Positions 1-6,403 of a stretch of 15,111 nt of DNA are shown one piece after another. The translations under genes and the position numbers were made by a program. Under the pieces are notes generated by a model that was not told where the DNA came from, searched no databases, and saw nothing but the letters and a program-made list of their open reading frames with translations. The stretch comes from Nitrospirota bacterium (GTDB taxonomy: Bacteria; Nitrospirota; Thermodesulfovibrionia; Thermodesulfovibrionales; SM23-35). Within the stretch, counting starts at the first letter, position 1, and every line of letters begins with the position of its first letter. Location of the stretch: positions 1-15,111 of the forward strand of contig JACRGU010000012.1 in assembly GCA_016212245.1 (NCBI GenBank). The letters are read 5' to 3'.

Positions 1-615
1 TCTGAATATCGGGACTATATCAGCATCCTGAAAGTCCAGTGATATCTTTTTACCTGTATATTGACCTTCTATAATCTGGGGAATTTCTGCAGTCTCCACC
101 TTTTCCTTTACCTCTACCTCCTCGACTGCCTCCTCACCCTCCTGTTCGCTCTCCTCAGTAGATTCCTCCTCTTCAATTTCCTCTTTAATTTCCTCCAGTA
201 CTGTCTTTGGTAAATCTTCTTTTATCTTGATTATCAGGGTATTATCTTTATACTCTGGTTCAACTATAGATGGTGTGTGGAGCAGCATTTCGAGTTTGGT
301 CATGACAGATGGTGACTCTATCTGAGATAGAACTATTTCGGTTATACCAGCCCTGTTAGAAACAATCTTATTTTTAAATGTGCCGATGTTTACATCAGGA
401 AGTTCAACAACCATCTTATAAGGGTCGGATGACCTGTAGATGGTATACATAAAGGGCTTGCTAATTTTTACTGTGATTACATAGTCCTGAAGGTCTATAC
501 CGGTTATTACAGGGACTTCCTGCAACTGAGAGGACTCTTTAACCTCGCTGATTGTTGCACAACCCCACACAAAAACCAGCAAAAAGCAAAGAGCATAGAG
601 CAATTTTTGTTTCAT
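1..615 (-). CDS. pilQ: Type IV pilus secretin PilQ, N-terminal part (cut by window edge)
   Basis: The first 205 residues of an outer-membrane secretin that forms the channel for the type IV pilus. The N-terminus is a lipoprotein signal: a positively charged start, a hydrophobic stretch, then VWGC with the candidate lipidated cysteine at residue 19. Residues about 37-130 look like an AMIN domain (ITGIDLQDYVITVKISKPF), which in PilQ proteins binds peptidoglycan. A Glu-rich linker follows at about 138-175, and from about residue 188 the segment GKKISLDFQDADIVPIFR matches the start of the secretin N-terminal (STN) domain. The beta-barrel secretin domain lies outside the window. The ATG at 615 overlaps the pilP stop by four bases (ATGA), so it is the last visible gene of the pilMNOPQ operon. 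The lipobox has an unusual Trp at -2. Confidence 0.9.
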   Translation of the reverse strand, partial: MKQKLLYALCFLLVFVWGCATISEVKESSQLQEVPVITGIDLQDYVITVKISKPFMYTIYRSSDPYKMVVELPDVNIGTFKNKIVSNRAGITEIVLSQIESPSVMTKLEMLLHTPSIVEPEYKDNTLIIKIKEDLPKTVLEEIKEEIEEEESTEESEQEGEEAVEEVEVKEKVETAEIPQIIEGQYTGKKISLDFQDADIVPIFR

Positions 616-1931
616 TCTTCCTCCTCCTTGCGGAGCTTCAATATTGTATCCTTTGATTTAGTATCACCTCTATAGTCTTTAACATACTCTCTGATTATCA
701 TTGTATCTCTTGTTATCTCTTGGACCTTTCCGCCGTAGAGACCTAATATCATCCCTTCTGTAACTGTATAGAATTTATTGTCAGGCAACATTATAAGGGC
801 ATAATATTTCTCTTTATCCCATGCAATCGCTATCAACTTTAACTCCTCTACATCATAGTTTTCAACAGGACTGACCCCCTTTTTCTTTATCGGTTTTTCT
901 CTTGATACTATTACAAGAGACAGGAAAGGGTCCCTCTTCCCTTTTGCTTCGTATGCGTATACCTCCTGTTCAACCTTTTTGGTCTCTTCAGGTGCTTTTA
1001 TCTGTTTTTTTGTTTCTGCAGGCTGGACCTTTTCAGCCACAGGTTCTTTCGCAGCAGCTTGTTCTTTTTTACCTAGTCTGGTTTGAATATATCCTGTATA
1101 TGCTAAAAATAGTGGGACGGTAATAATAATAAAAAGCCCCATAATACCGGTAAAGATAAATCCTGCTTTTGTCCTGCCACTTGGAGTAAAGGGAAATTCT
1201 CCTTTTAGCGATTTTAGATCTCTATAGACCAAAAAGGAATACATCATTACTAGTGGTGTGAGGAAAATAGGAATAATAGAATTGATAATGTCCCCGACAA
1301 ATGGAATGCGTAATAATCCAAAAATTATTGCCGGGACTGACAAAATAATCATAATAATCATAGAAATTAAGACAATGAAAAGGAACCGCCAGAATACGCT
1401 ACCCCATCTTCCTTTCACATATTCACGACTTTTTAAGAGGGCATCCATTCCCTTTATGTCTTCTGCAATTAAAACAAAGACCGATAGACTGAACCATATG
1501 GCAAATATAATTCCAGGAACAATAAGGATGAACCCGCCAATAAGTATAAAGGCGAGAAGGAAAGAAACCCACCAGAATGAGAGGATTTTGTGCCAACCCT
1601 TTCGATATGATTCCTTTATTCCTATACCTTCATCGCTATCCTTAATCGCATAGATTAAGGCAATTACTCCCCATGTATAAACAATCATTATAAAGGAAAA
1701 TACAATAAGAAAGGATAAAATGATGCCGATGTTAAGAGATCCCGGAGGTGGTAATTTGAAACCTAAAAATAGACCAACTACTATCAAGGCGCCGATAAGT
1801 AAAACTGGCACTATGTTGGATATTAACATTATGCCGAGAAAGGTGCCCAGCCTCGATTTATAAATTCTCCACGCATCGCCTAATATTGCAGATGCCTTAG
1901 GAAGGGCTGTCATGGTAGAGGCGTTGTTCAT
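612..1931 (-). CDS. pilP: Fusion of a six-helix membrane domain with pilus assembly protein PilP
   Basis: A 439-residue protein with two parts. Residues about 325-435 are a clear PilP domain: it opens with the family signature YEAKGKRDPF (327-336) and ends with the GMILGLYGGKVQEI-type beta repeat (393-406). PilP normally links the inner-membrane PilN/PilO dimer to the PilQ secretin in the periplasm. Residues 1-285 are not part of normal PilP: about six hydrophobic helices (roughly 30-58, 68-97, 120-158, 180-208, 214-236, 257-280) with a conserved-looking MDALLKSREYVKGRWGSVF segment (162-180). This resembles the membrane domain family found with glycerophosphodiester phosphodiesterases (GPDPase_memb-like). 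A Lys/Glu/Pro/Ala-rich linker (about 286-324) joins the parts. Ordinary PilP is a small lipoprotein of under 200 residues. The reading frame is continuous and the ATG overlaps the pilO stop (ATGA). The PilP call is firm; the identity of the membrane domain is inferred. Confidence 0.85.
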   Translation of the reverse strand: MNNASTMTALPKASAILGDAWRIYKSRLGTFLGIMLISNIVPVLLIGALIVVGLFLGFKLPPPGSLNIGIILSFLIVFSFIMIVYTWGVIALIYAIKDSDEGIGIKESYRKGWHKILSFWWVSFLLAFILIGGFILIVPGIIFAIWFSLSVFVLIAEDIKGMDALLKSREYVKGRWGSVFWRFLFIVLISMIIMIILSVPAIIFGLLRIPFVGDIINSIIPIFLTPLVMMYSFLVYRDLKSLKGEFPFTPSGRTKAGFIFTGIMGLFIIITVPLFLAYTGYIQTRLGKKEQAAAKEPVAEKVQPAETKKQIKAPEETKKVEQEVYAYEAKGKRDPFLSLVIVSREKPIKKKGVSPVENYDVEELKLIAIAWDKEKYYALIMLPDNKFYTVTEGMILGLYGGKVQEITRDTMIIREYVKDYRGDTKSKDTILKLRKEEEE

Positions 1932-2584
1932 GTCTTCTTCTCTTTTTCCTTTTCCTTTTTCTCAGATTCCTTCTTCTCAGCCGCTAATTTAGCAATCTCT
2001 TCTTCAGAGAGTGCTGAAAATGTTGTAGCAGTAAATGATATCTTGAGTATGGCATTCCCTTTTTCAGGCTTTGGATCACCAAATTTCATATCAGAAAGAT
2101 TTACTATCCTGTTAAGCCTCGTCAGGCTGCTGAAGAAATAACCTAAATTATGATAGCTGCCGGCAAGCTCAATCTTCACAGGGATCTCATAAACTATACC
2201 GCTATGATGTGTCTTTTTTGACTCTGGTTTCCAGAATAATATCTGAAGTCCTGACTTGATGCCGAGGTCTGAAACCTGCTTTAACAGGCTGGAAACCTCT
2301 TTCTCTTCAGGTAATTGTAATTTTAATTCGTCAAGCCTTTTCTTAAGTCTCTCATTTTCTGATGTCAGTTCTGTGAGTGTCCCGACCCTGGCCTGACTTT
2401 TTGCTATCTCACTTTCCTGAGCTGATATCTTATTCTCGAAGGTTTTAATCTCTTTATTCTTCGGCATAATTACAAGCATAACAACAACTATTGCGATAAT
2501 CAGCGCAGGGAGAATAGACAGTATCGTCTTTACATATGGTGGCAGGTTCTTAATATCCAGCTTTATCTTTAGATCTAGAGCCAT
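1928..2584 (-). CDS. pilO: Type IV pilus inner-membrane alignment protein PilO
   Basis: A 218-residue bitopic protein with a short cytoplasmic start, one membrane helix (about 20-40), a coiled coil (about 43-95, many Glu/Lys/Leu heptads) and a ferredoxin-like periplasmic domain (about 97-195). The segment GSYHNLGYFFSSLTRLNRIV is typical of PilO. It pairs with PilN and with PilP to align the pilus machine across the periplasm. The C-terminal 20 residues are almost only Lys, Glu and Ser, seen in DNA as a long pyrimidine tract on the plus strand near 1930-1975; this is more charged than usual and is probably disordered. The start lies one base after the pilN stop and the stop overlaps the pilP start, indicating translational coupling. 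Confidence 0.93.
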   Translation of the reverse strand: MALDLKIKLDIKNLPPYVKTILSILPALIIAIVVVMLVIMPKNKEIKTFENKISAQESEIAKSQARVGTLTELTSENERLKKRLDELKLQLPEEKEVSSLLKQVSDLGIKSGLQILFWKPESKKTHHSGIVYEIPVKIELAGSYHNLGYFFSSLTRLNRIVNLSDMKFGDPKPEKGNAILKISFTATTFSALSEEEIAKLAAEKKESEKKEKEKEKKT

Positions 2585-2585
2585 A

Positions 2586-3125
2586 TCAAACCTTCACCTT
2601 AAATGTCAGCTTAAACATATATAATGGTCTCTTTTCGATGGCTGTACTTTTAGATTCCTGTAAATAAATCTCAGTAAAGACCTTTGAATTCTTAAGATTA
2701 TCTACATATAAAACAACATCTGAGTTTGTAAAGGCATAACCGTCTATATTTATGCTATCACCTGAAACTACCATGGTCTGCAGCCAGACCCCTCCTGGAA
2801 GAAGGGTGCTTATTTCATCGAGGAGTTTAACCGGGATGCTCTGATTTTTTCTGAGCTGCTCTATTATATCTTTTCGTTGCTGGAAGGTCTTGTTGAGCTG
2901 TTCAAATTTTTCTACAGCCCTTATCTTTTCCTTGAGTTCTGCAATCCTCTTTTCATTAGCTGTAAACTGCTCCTTTTTTGTCGTTAGTCGTGAGTTAAAA
3001 TGGAAGACAAGATAGGCCATTACAATACCCACAACAATGGTTATAATCAGCATTGTAATAACAAATTTAGGGACTGGCTTTGGTTTCCTCCTCCTCTTTA
3101 CAGGTAAAAGGTTAACCCTTATCAT
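2586..3125 (-). CDS. pilN: Type IV pilus inner-membrane protein PilN
   Basis: A 179-residue protein that begins MIRVNLLPVKRRRK. The short cytoplasmic peptide INLLP/VNLLP is the conserved PilN motif that docks into a groove of PilM. One membrane helix follows (about 21-43), then a coiled coil (about 48-95) and a ferredoxin-like fold (about 100-179, with the LLDEISTLLPGGVWLQTMVV segment typical of the family). PilN forms a heterodimer with PilO in the periplasm. The ATG at 3125 overlaps the pilM stop by four bases. Length and layout are normal and nothing looks damaged. Confidence 0.94.
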   Translation of the reverse strand: MIRVNLLPVKRRRKPKPVPKFVITMLIITIVVGIVMAYLVFHFNSRLTTKKEQFTANEKRIAELKEKIRAVEKFEQLNKTFQQRKDIIEQLRKNQSIPVKLLDEISTLLPGGVWLQTMVVSGDSINIDGYAFTNSDVVLYVDNLKNSKVFTEIYLQESKSTAIEKRPLYMFKLTFKVKV

Positions 3126-4201
3126 CTGTCATCCAGCCTCCTGAGGGCCAATCCCATAGCAACGGCTGCCATAGGGGCCATCTCCTCTATATATGCTACA
3201 TCAATTTTTTTAGGTATCTTAATGCCTTTAAAGGGTTCCATGACCCAGGTCTCTATCCCCGTCCTTTCTGCAAGTAATCCGGGAAAATCCTTTATAAGGG
3301 CACAGCCGCCGCTTAATATCACCTTACTGATATCCTCATGGAGTGTTGTGCTCAGGAAATATTCAAAGGAACGGGCGACCTCTTCCAGTATGTCCCCGGA
3401 TGCAGATTCTATAACAGATTGGGCATCTTCCGGGGATACATTTTCTACGGGTTCGCCTCTTTTAAGCCTTTCTGCATTCTCATATGTAACATTGAATCTC
3501 CTCTGAATGGCCTCTGTGTGCAGGTTGCTTCCAATGGAACTATCCCTTGTAAAGACGGATATTCCTCCTTTGAGGATATTAATGTCTATGGTACTTGCTC
3601 CAATATTCACAATCGCCACATTCTTATCTGGATCAATTTCATAATTAATCTCAAATACATTTTCGAGTGCAAAAGAATTGATATCAACAATGATGGGATT
3701 AAGGCCGGCCTCTTTCACAACAGAGACATATTCATTTATTATGTCTTTTTTTACGGCAACGAGGATAACATCCATCTGGCCTGGTTCTTCCTTCGGTCCG
3801 AGTATCTGGAAGTCAAGGTTGACATCCTCAATGTCAAATGGGACATATTGTTCTGCCTCGAATTTTATGGATTCGGAAAGTTCTTCTTCCGACATCTCTG
3901 GCAGAGAAATCCTTTTAATTATTACAGAGGAATGTCCAGATACAGCGATAACAGCGTTTTTTGTCTTTACTTCTGCCTTTCTTATCAGCTCTTTCAGGGA
4001 CTCTACAAGCCTGAGAGAATCTATTATAGCACCATCAACAATAAGTTCCGGGGGGAGTTTTAGCATATCAAACAGTACAAGTTCATAGCCGCCTTTTGTT
4101 TCCTTGAGCTGTAAGGCCTTAAGATAGCTCGATCCTATGTCTAAACCAATAGAGTTCCTGCTGCCAAAAAGCTGTATGGAGCTGAGATAGTCTGAAAGCA
4201 T
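3122..4201 (-). CDS. pilM: Type IV pilus actin-like ATP-binding protein PilM
   Basis: A 359-residue cytoplasmic protein of the FtsA/actin-like superfamily that binds ATP and recruits PilN. All nucleotide-binding elements are visible: phosphate-1 GLDIGSS (19-25), phosphate-2 NIGAST (199-204) and the adenosine-side SGGCA (297-301). The conserved PilM stretch ESIKFEAEQYVPF is at about 110-122. It is the first gene of the pil operon, 70 bases downstream of the truB stop. There is no convincing Shine-Dalgarno sequence before the ATG; instead a consensus-like promoter ends almost at the start codon (see the promoter entry), so a leaderless transcript is possible. No better in-frame start is seen, because the GLDIGSS motif begins only 18 residues in. 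Confidence 0.95.
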   Translation of the reverse strand: MLSDYLSSIQLFGSRNSIGLDIGSSYLKALQLKETKGGYELVLFDMLKLPPELIVDGAIIDSLRLVESLKELIRKAEVKTKNAVIAVSGHSSVIIKRISLPEMSEEELSESIKFEAEQYVPFDIEDVNLDFQILGPKEEPGQMDVILVAVKKDIINEYVSVVKEAGLNPIIVDINSFALENVFEINYEIDPDKNVAIVNIGASTIDINILKGGISVFTRDSSIGSNLHTEAIQRRFNVTYENAERLKRGEPVENVSPEDAQSVIESASGDILEEVARSFEYFLSTTLHEDISKVILSGGCALIKDFPGLLAERTGIETWVMEPFKGIKIPKKIDVAYIEEMAPMAAVAMGLALRRLDDR

Positions 4202-4206
4202 AGCCT

Positions 4207-4236
4207 ATGATTACCAGAAAAGGGACGGATTGTCAA
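4207..4236 (-). promoter_or_regulatory. Candidate sigma-70-type promoter for pilM
   Basis: On the minus strand a perfect -35 box TTGACA (4236-4231) is followed after 18 bases by AATCAT (4212-4207), which matches four of six -10 positions. The expected start of transcription would fall at or next to the pilM ATG at 4201, giving a leaderless mRNA. This fits the absence of a ribosome binding site there. Read-through from truB is the alternative. Confidence 0.35.
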
Positions 4237-4271
4237 GTTTTTTATGTATTTCATAAGGTTTATTGCAAATC

Positions 4272-4985
4272 TTAAGAAATTGGTTTAAGAATTTTAGCGA
4301 AATTTGACATTACTGAATCTATCGAATGGCAGGCGTCTTTTCTAAATTTTACCTCTTCGAGTATTGCTGAATCCTCAATCCTGAAACTGCCTACCCTTGT
4401 CCGCTCCAATGCAACTATATAGGCACCTACACCGAGAGCCTTACCGATATCATTGCAGAGCGTCCTAATATAAGTTCCTTTTGAACAGGATATTTTTATA
4501 TCAAGATATGGTTGATCAAAACTTATGAGGGCTATGTCGTAAATATTAATCGTCCTATCTGGTCTTTCTATTTCTATACCCCTTCTTGCAAGTTTATACA
4601 GAGGCTGTCCGCCTATCTTAATTGCAGAGTACATGGGTGGTATCTGTTTTATGCATCCCTTAAAATCATTCAGAACCTCATAGATATCAGACTCTTTTAA
4701 CCTGGAGGTCACCATGTCTGCTTTCTCTATAACCCTGCCTGTTAAATCATATGTATCAGTCCTTTCGCCGAGTTTTAGTCTTGCAATGTATTCCTTATCA
4801 AGGTCTGATAGAAATCTTGCTACCTTTGTTGCCTTGTTCAGACATACAATCAGGACTCCTGTAGCAAAAGGGTCAAGTGTCCCTGCATGCCCAGCCTTTT
4901 TAGCACCAAAAAGTTGTTTTACCTTTGTTACAGCCTGCTGTGAAGATATGTCCTTAGGTTTGTTGAGATTTATGACAATATCCAT
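4272..4985 (-). CDS. truB: tRNA pseudouridine(55) synthase TruB
   Basis: This 237-residue enzyme isomerises U55 in the T-loop of tRNAs to pseudouridine. It shows motif II GHAGTLDPFATGVL with catalytic Asp38, the YIARLKLGERTDTYD segment (about 66-80), PPMYSAIKIGGQPLY (about 116-130) and SKGTYIRTLCNDIG (about 168-181). It stops soon after the short C-terminal element, so it lacks the PUA domain of the E. coli enzyme; short forms of this kind are common. The ATG at 4985 lies inside the end of nrnA (32-base overlap) with AAGG just upstream. It is the last gene of the infB-rbfA-nrnA-truB block. Confidence 0.96.
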   Translation of the reverse strand: MDIVINLNKPKDISSQQAVTKVKQLFGAKKAGHAGTLDPFATGVLIVCLNKATKVARFLSDLDKEYIARLKLGERTDTYDLTGRVIEKADMVTSRLKESDIYEVLNDFKGCIKQIPPMYSAIKIGGQPLYKLARRGIEIERPDRTINIYDIALISFDQPYLDIKISCSKGTYIRTLCNDIGKALGVGAYIVALERTRVGSFRIEDSAILEEVKFRKDACHSIDSVMSNFAKILKPIS

Positions 4986-5919
4986 TTACTGCCTTTAAGA
5001 GGGCTTCCTTTGCAGATTCCAGGTCTGCCTTTATCTTATAACCTGCTGCATTTTTATGTCCACCGCCATCGAAGAGTTCGGCGATCCTGGCTACATTCAC
5101 ATCGCCCTTAGAGCGCAGGCTAACTTTCCATAGACCGGTGTCTATCTCCCTGAAAAGTGCAGATATTCTTACTGACTGTATCATCCTTGGGAAATTGGAA
5201 AAGTTCTCGGTATCTTCCGGTCCTGTCCTTGTTTTTATGAACATCTCCTTTGTAACGGTAGTTATTGCAATATCGTCTCTTATTTCAAGGGTATTCAAGG
5301 CCCTTATGAGTAGATCGAACCTTCCTCCAGACCATGTCTCATAAAGGCTATTTGATATGTAGTACGGGTTTGCACCTGCCTCTATAAGTTCAGCACCAAC
5401 TCTTAAAACTTCCGGGGTTGTATTACTGTATCTAAAAGTCCCTGTGTCTATTGAAATAGCAGAATAGAGGTTTATTGCTATGTCTCTTGTTATCTTTATC
5501 CCTAACTCCTTTATAAGATAAAAGACCATCAGCCCGGTTGCTGCTGTCTCAGTATCCATCCACCTTATATCACCAAAGTCTCTTTCTGTCTCATGGTGGT
5601 CTATAACAATAGAATGCTTGAAGGTCAGATTATCAATGCCTGCCCTCTCAGGACTGTTGCAGTCAAGGAGAATCAGTGACCAGTGACCAGTGACCAGTGA
5701 CGAGATTGAATTAGTAAATCTTTCATAACCAGGTAGAAAACGATAGAATTGGGGGACAGGGTCTCTGTCGTATAGTAATGTTTCTTTGCCCACAGACCCT
5801 AATGCAAGAGACAGGGCAGTAGAGGAACCGATAGCATCACCATCAGGGTTTATATGGGTCATTATTAAAAACTTTTCTTCTTTTTTTAGGAGTGTGATGA
5901 TTTCAACAGGTACCTTCAC
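4954..5919 (-). CDS. nrnA: DHH/DHHA1 oligoribonuclease and pAp phosphatase NrnA
   Basis: A 321-residue DHH-family phosphoesterase that degrades short oligoribonucleotides and dephosphorylates 3'-phosphoadenosine 5'-phosphate. The metal-binding motifs are present: HINPDGDAIGS (22-32), the DCN at 86-88, DHHE (107-110), and the DHHA1 substrate motif GGGHKNAAG (285-293). The start is GTG at 5919, overlapping the rbfA stop as GTGA. Residues about 73-82 (SSLVTGHWSL), just before the DCN strand, are encoded by four exact tandem copies of a 7-base unit. This part therefore looks like inserted repeat DNA that stayed in frame. The 3' end overlaps truB by 32 bases. Confidence 0.93.
   Translation of the reverse strand: MKVPVEIITLLKKEEKFLIMTHINPDGDAIGSSTALSLALGSVGKETLLYDRDPVPQFYRFLPGYERFTNSISSLVTGHWSLILLDCNSPERAGIDNLTFKHSIVIDHHETERDFGDIRWMDTETAATGLMVFYLIKELGIKITRDIAINLYSAISIDTGTFRYSNTTPEVLRVGAELIEAGANPYYISNSLYETWSGGRFDLLIRALNTLEIRDDIAITTVTKEMFIKTRTGPEDTENFSNFPRMIQSVRISALFREIDTGLWKVSLRSKGDVNVARIAELFDGGGHKNAAGYKIKADLESAKEALLKAVNGYCHKSQQT
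5674..5701. repeat. Tandem heptamer repeat A inside nrnA
   Basis: Four exact, adjacent copies of CAGTGAC on the plus strand (5674-5680, 5681-5687, 5688-5694, 5695-5701). On the coding strand the unit is GTCACTG, read through three frames as part of SSLVTGHWSL. The bases just outside (AAT before, GAG after) do not continue the pattern. Confidence 0.95.
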
Positions 5920-6263
5920 AGCTTCTCCTTAATCTCTTTAAGAAGTTTTTCTATCCTGCTTCCATACTCGATAGAGGTATCAAGCCTGAACTCGATGCTC
6001 GGTATGAATTTCATCCTGACCTTCTTTGAAAGCTCAGAGCGGATAAAGCTTTTTGCAGAATTTAATATCTCGAGGGTGGTCTCTTTTTCCTCATCTTTAA
6101 GAATACTTACATAGACCCTTGCAATCTTCAGGTCATCTGTAACATCAACACCTGTGACTGTTACAAAGCCAATTCGAGGGTCTTTAAGTCTGTATATGAT
6201 TATGTCTGCTATTTCTTCTCTTAGAAGGTCACCGACCCTCTGGGAGCGTTTATATGGAAGCAC
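5916..6263 (-). CDS. rbfA: 30S ribosome-binding factor RbfA
   Basis: A 115-residue KH-fold protein that binds the immature 30S subunit and assists late processing and maturation of 16S rRNA. The family pattern is clear: RSQRVGDLLREEIADII (6-22), DPRIGFVTVTGVDVTDDL (28-45), ARVYVSIL (48-55) and the C-terminal RKVRMKF.P-like stretch ending in IPSIEFRLDTSIEYG. The start is GTG at 6263, preceded by GGGGTGAT four bases upstream, which fits the anti-Shine-Dalgarno with one mismatch. It follows infB after a 140-base spacer filled almost entirely by heptamer repeat E, and its stop overlaps nrnA as GTGA. Confidence 0.95.
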   Translation of the reverse strand: MLPYKRSQRVGDLLREEIADIIIYRLKDPRIGFVTVTGVDVTDDLKIARVYVSILKDEEKETTLEILNSAKSFIRSELSKKVRMKFIPSIEFRLDTSIEYGSRIEKLLKEIKEKL

Positions 6264-6277
6264 TTATCACCCCATAA

Positions 6278-6396
6278 ATTCTAAATCCAAATATCTAAAT
6301 CCTAAACGAATCCCAAATTCCAGTAACCAAAATTCAAAAAGTTTTGAATATTTGAATTTTGATATTGTTTAGAATTTCGGATTTCGAAATTAGAGC
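6278..6396. repeat. Inverted heptamer repeat E filling the infB-rbfA spacer
   Basis: Seventeen consecutive 7-base units can be read without a slip (119 bases). Left-arm units include ATTCTAA, ATCCAAA, TATCTAA and ATCCTAA; right-arm units include AATTTTG, TTAGAAT and TTCGGAT. The arms are inverted: CAAAATTCAAA (6328-6338) pairs perfectly with TTTGAATTTTG (6351-6361), and inside it TTCAAAA can pair alternatively with TTTTGAA (6334-6340 and 6343-6349). ATTCTAA near the left end is complementary to TTAGAAT (6369-6375) near the right. Transcribed as part of the infB-rbfA mRNA it could fold into a long AT-rich hairpin. It does not have the form of a standard intrinsic terminator. Confidence 0.85.
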
Positions 6397-6403
6397 TTCA
6401 CTT

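Noticed and set aside
1930..1980. The long pyrimidine tract near the end of pilO as another repeat locus
   Set aside because: It shows no 7-base period; it simply encodes a Lys/Glu-rich tail.
3338..4063. A 241-codon open frame on the plus strand opposite pilM
   Set aside because: It overlaps conserved PilM motifs on the other strand and has a composition typical of shadow frames, with no family resemblance.
4240..4262. A small hairpin (TTATG, loop, CATAA) between truB and pilM as a terminator
   Set aside because: Five AT-rich base pairs are too weak, and the following A/T run is not in the usual form for the minus-strand transcript.
5674..5701. A CRISPR-like array
   Set aside because: The units are 7 bases long and directly adjacent, without spacers; the same is true of the other heptamer loci.
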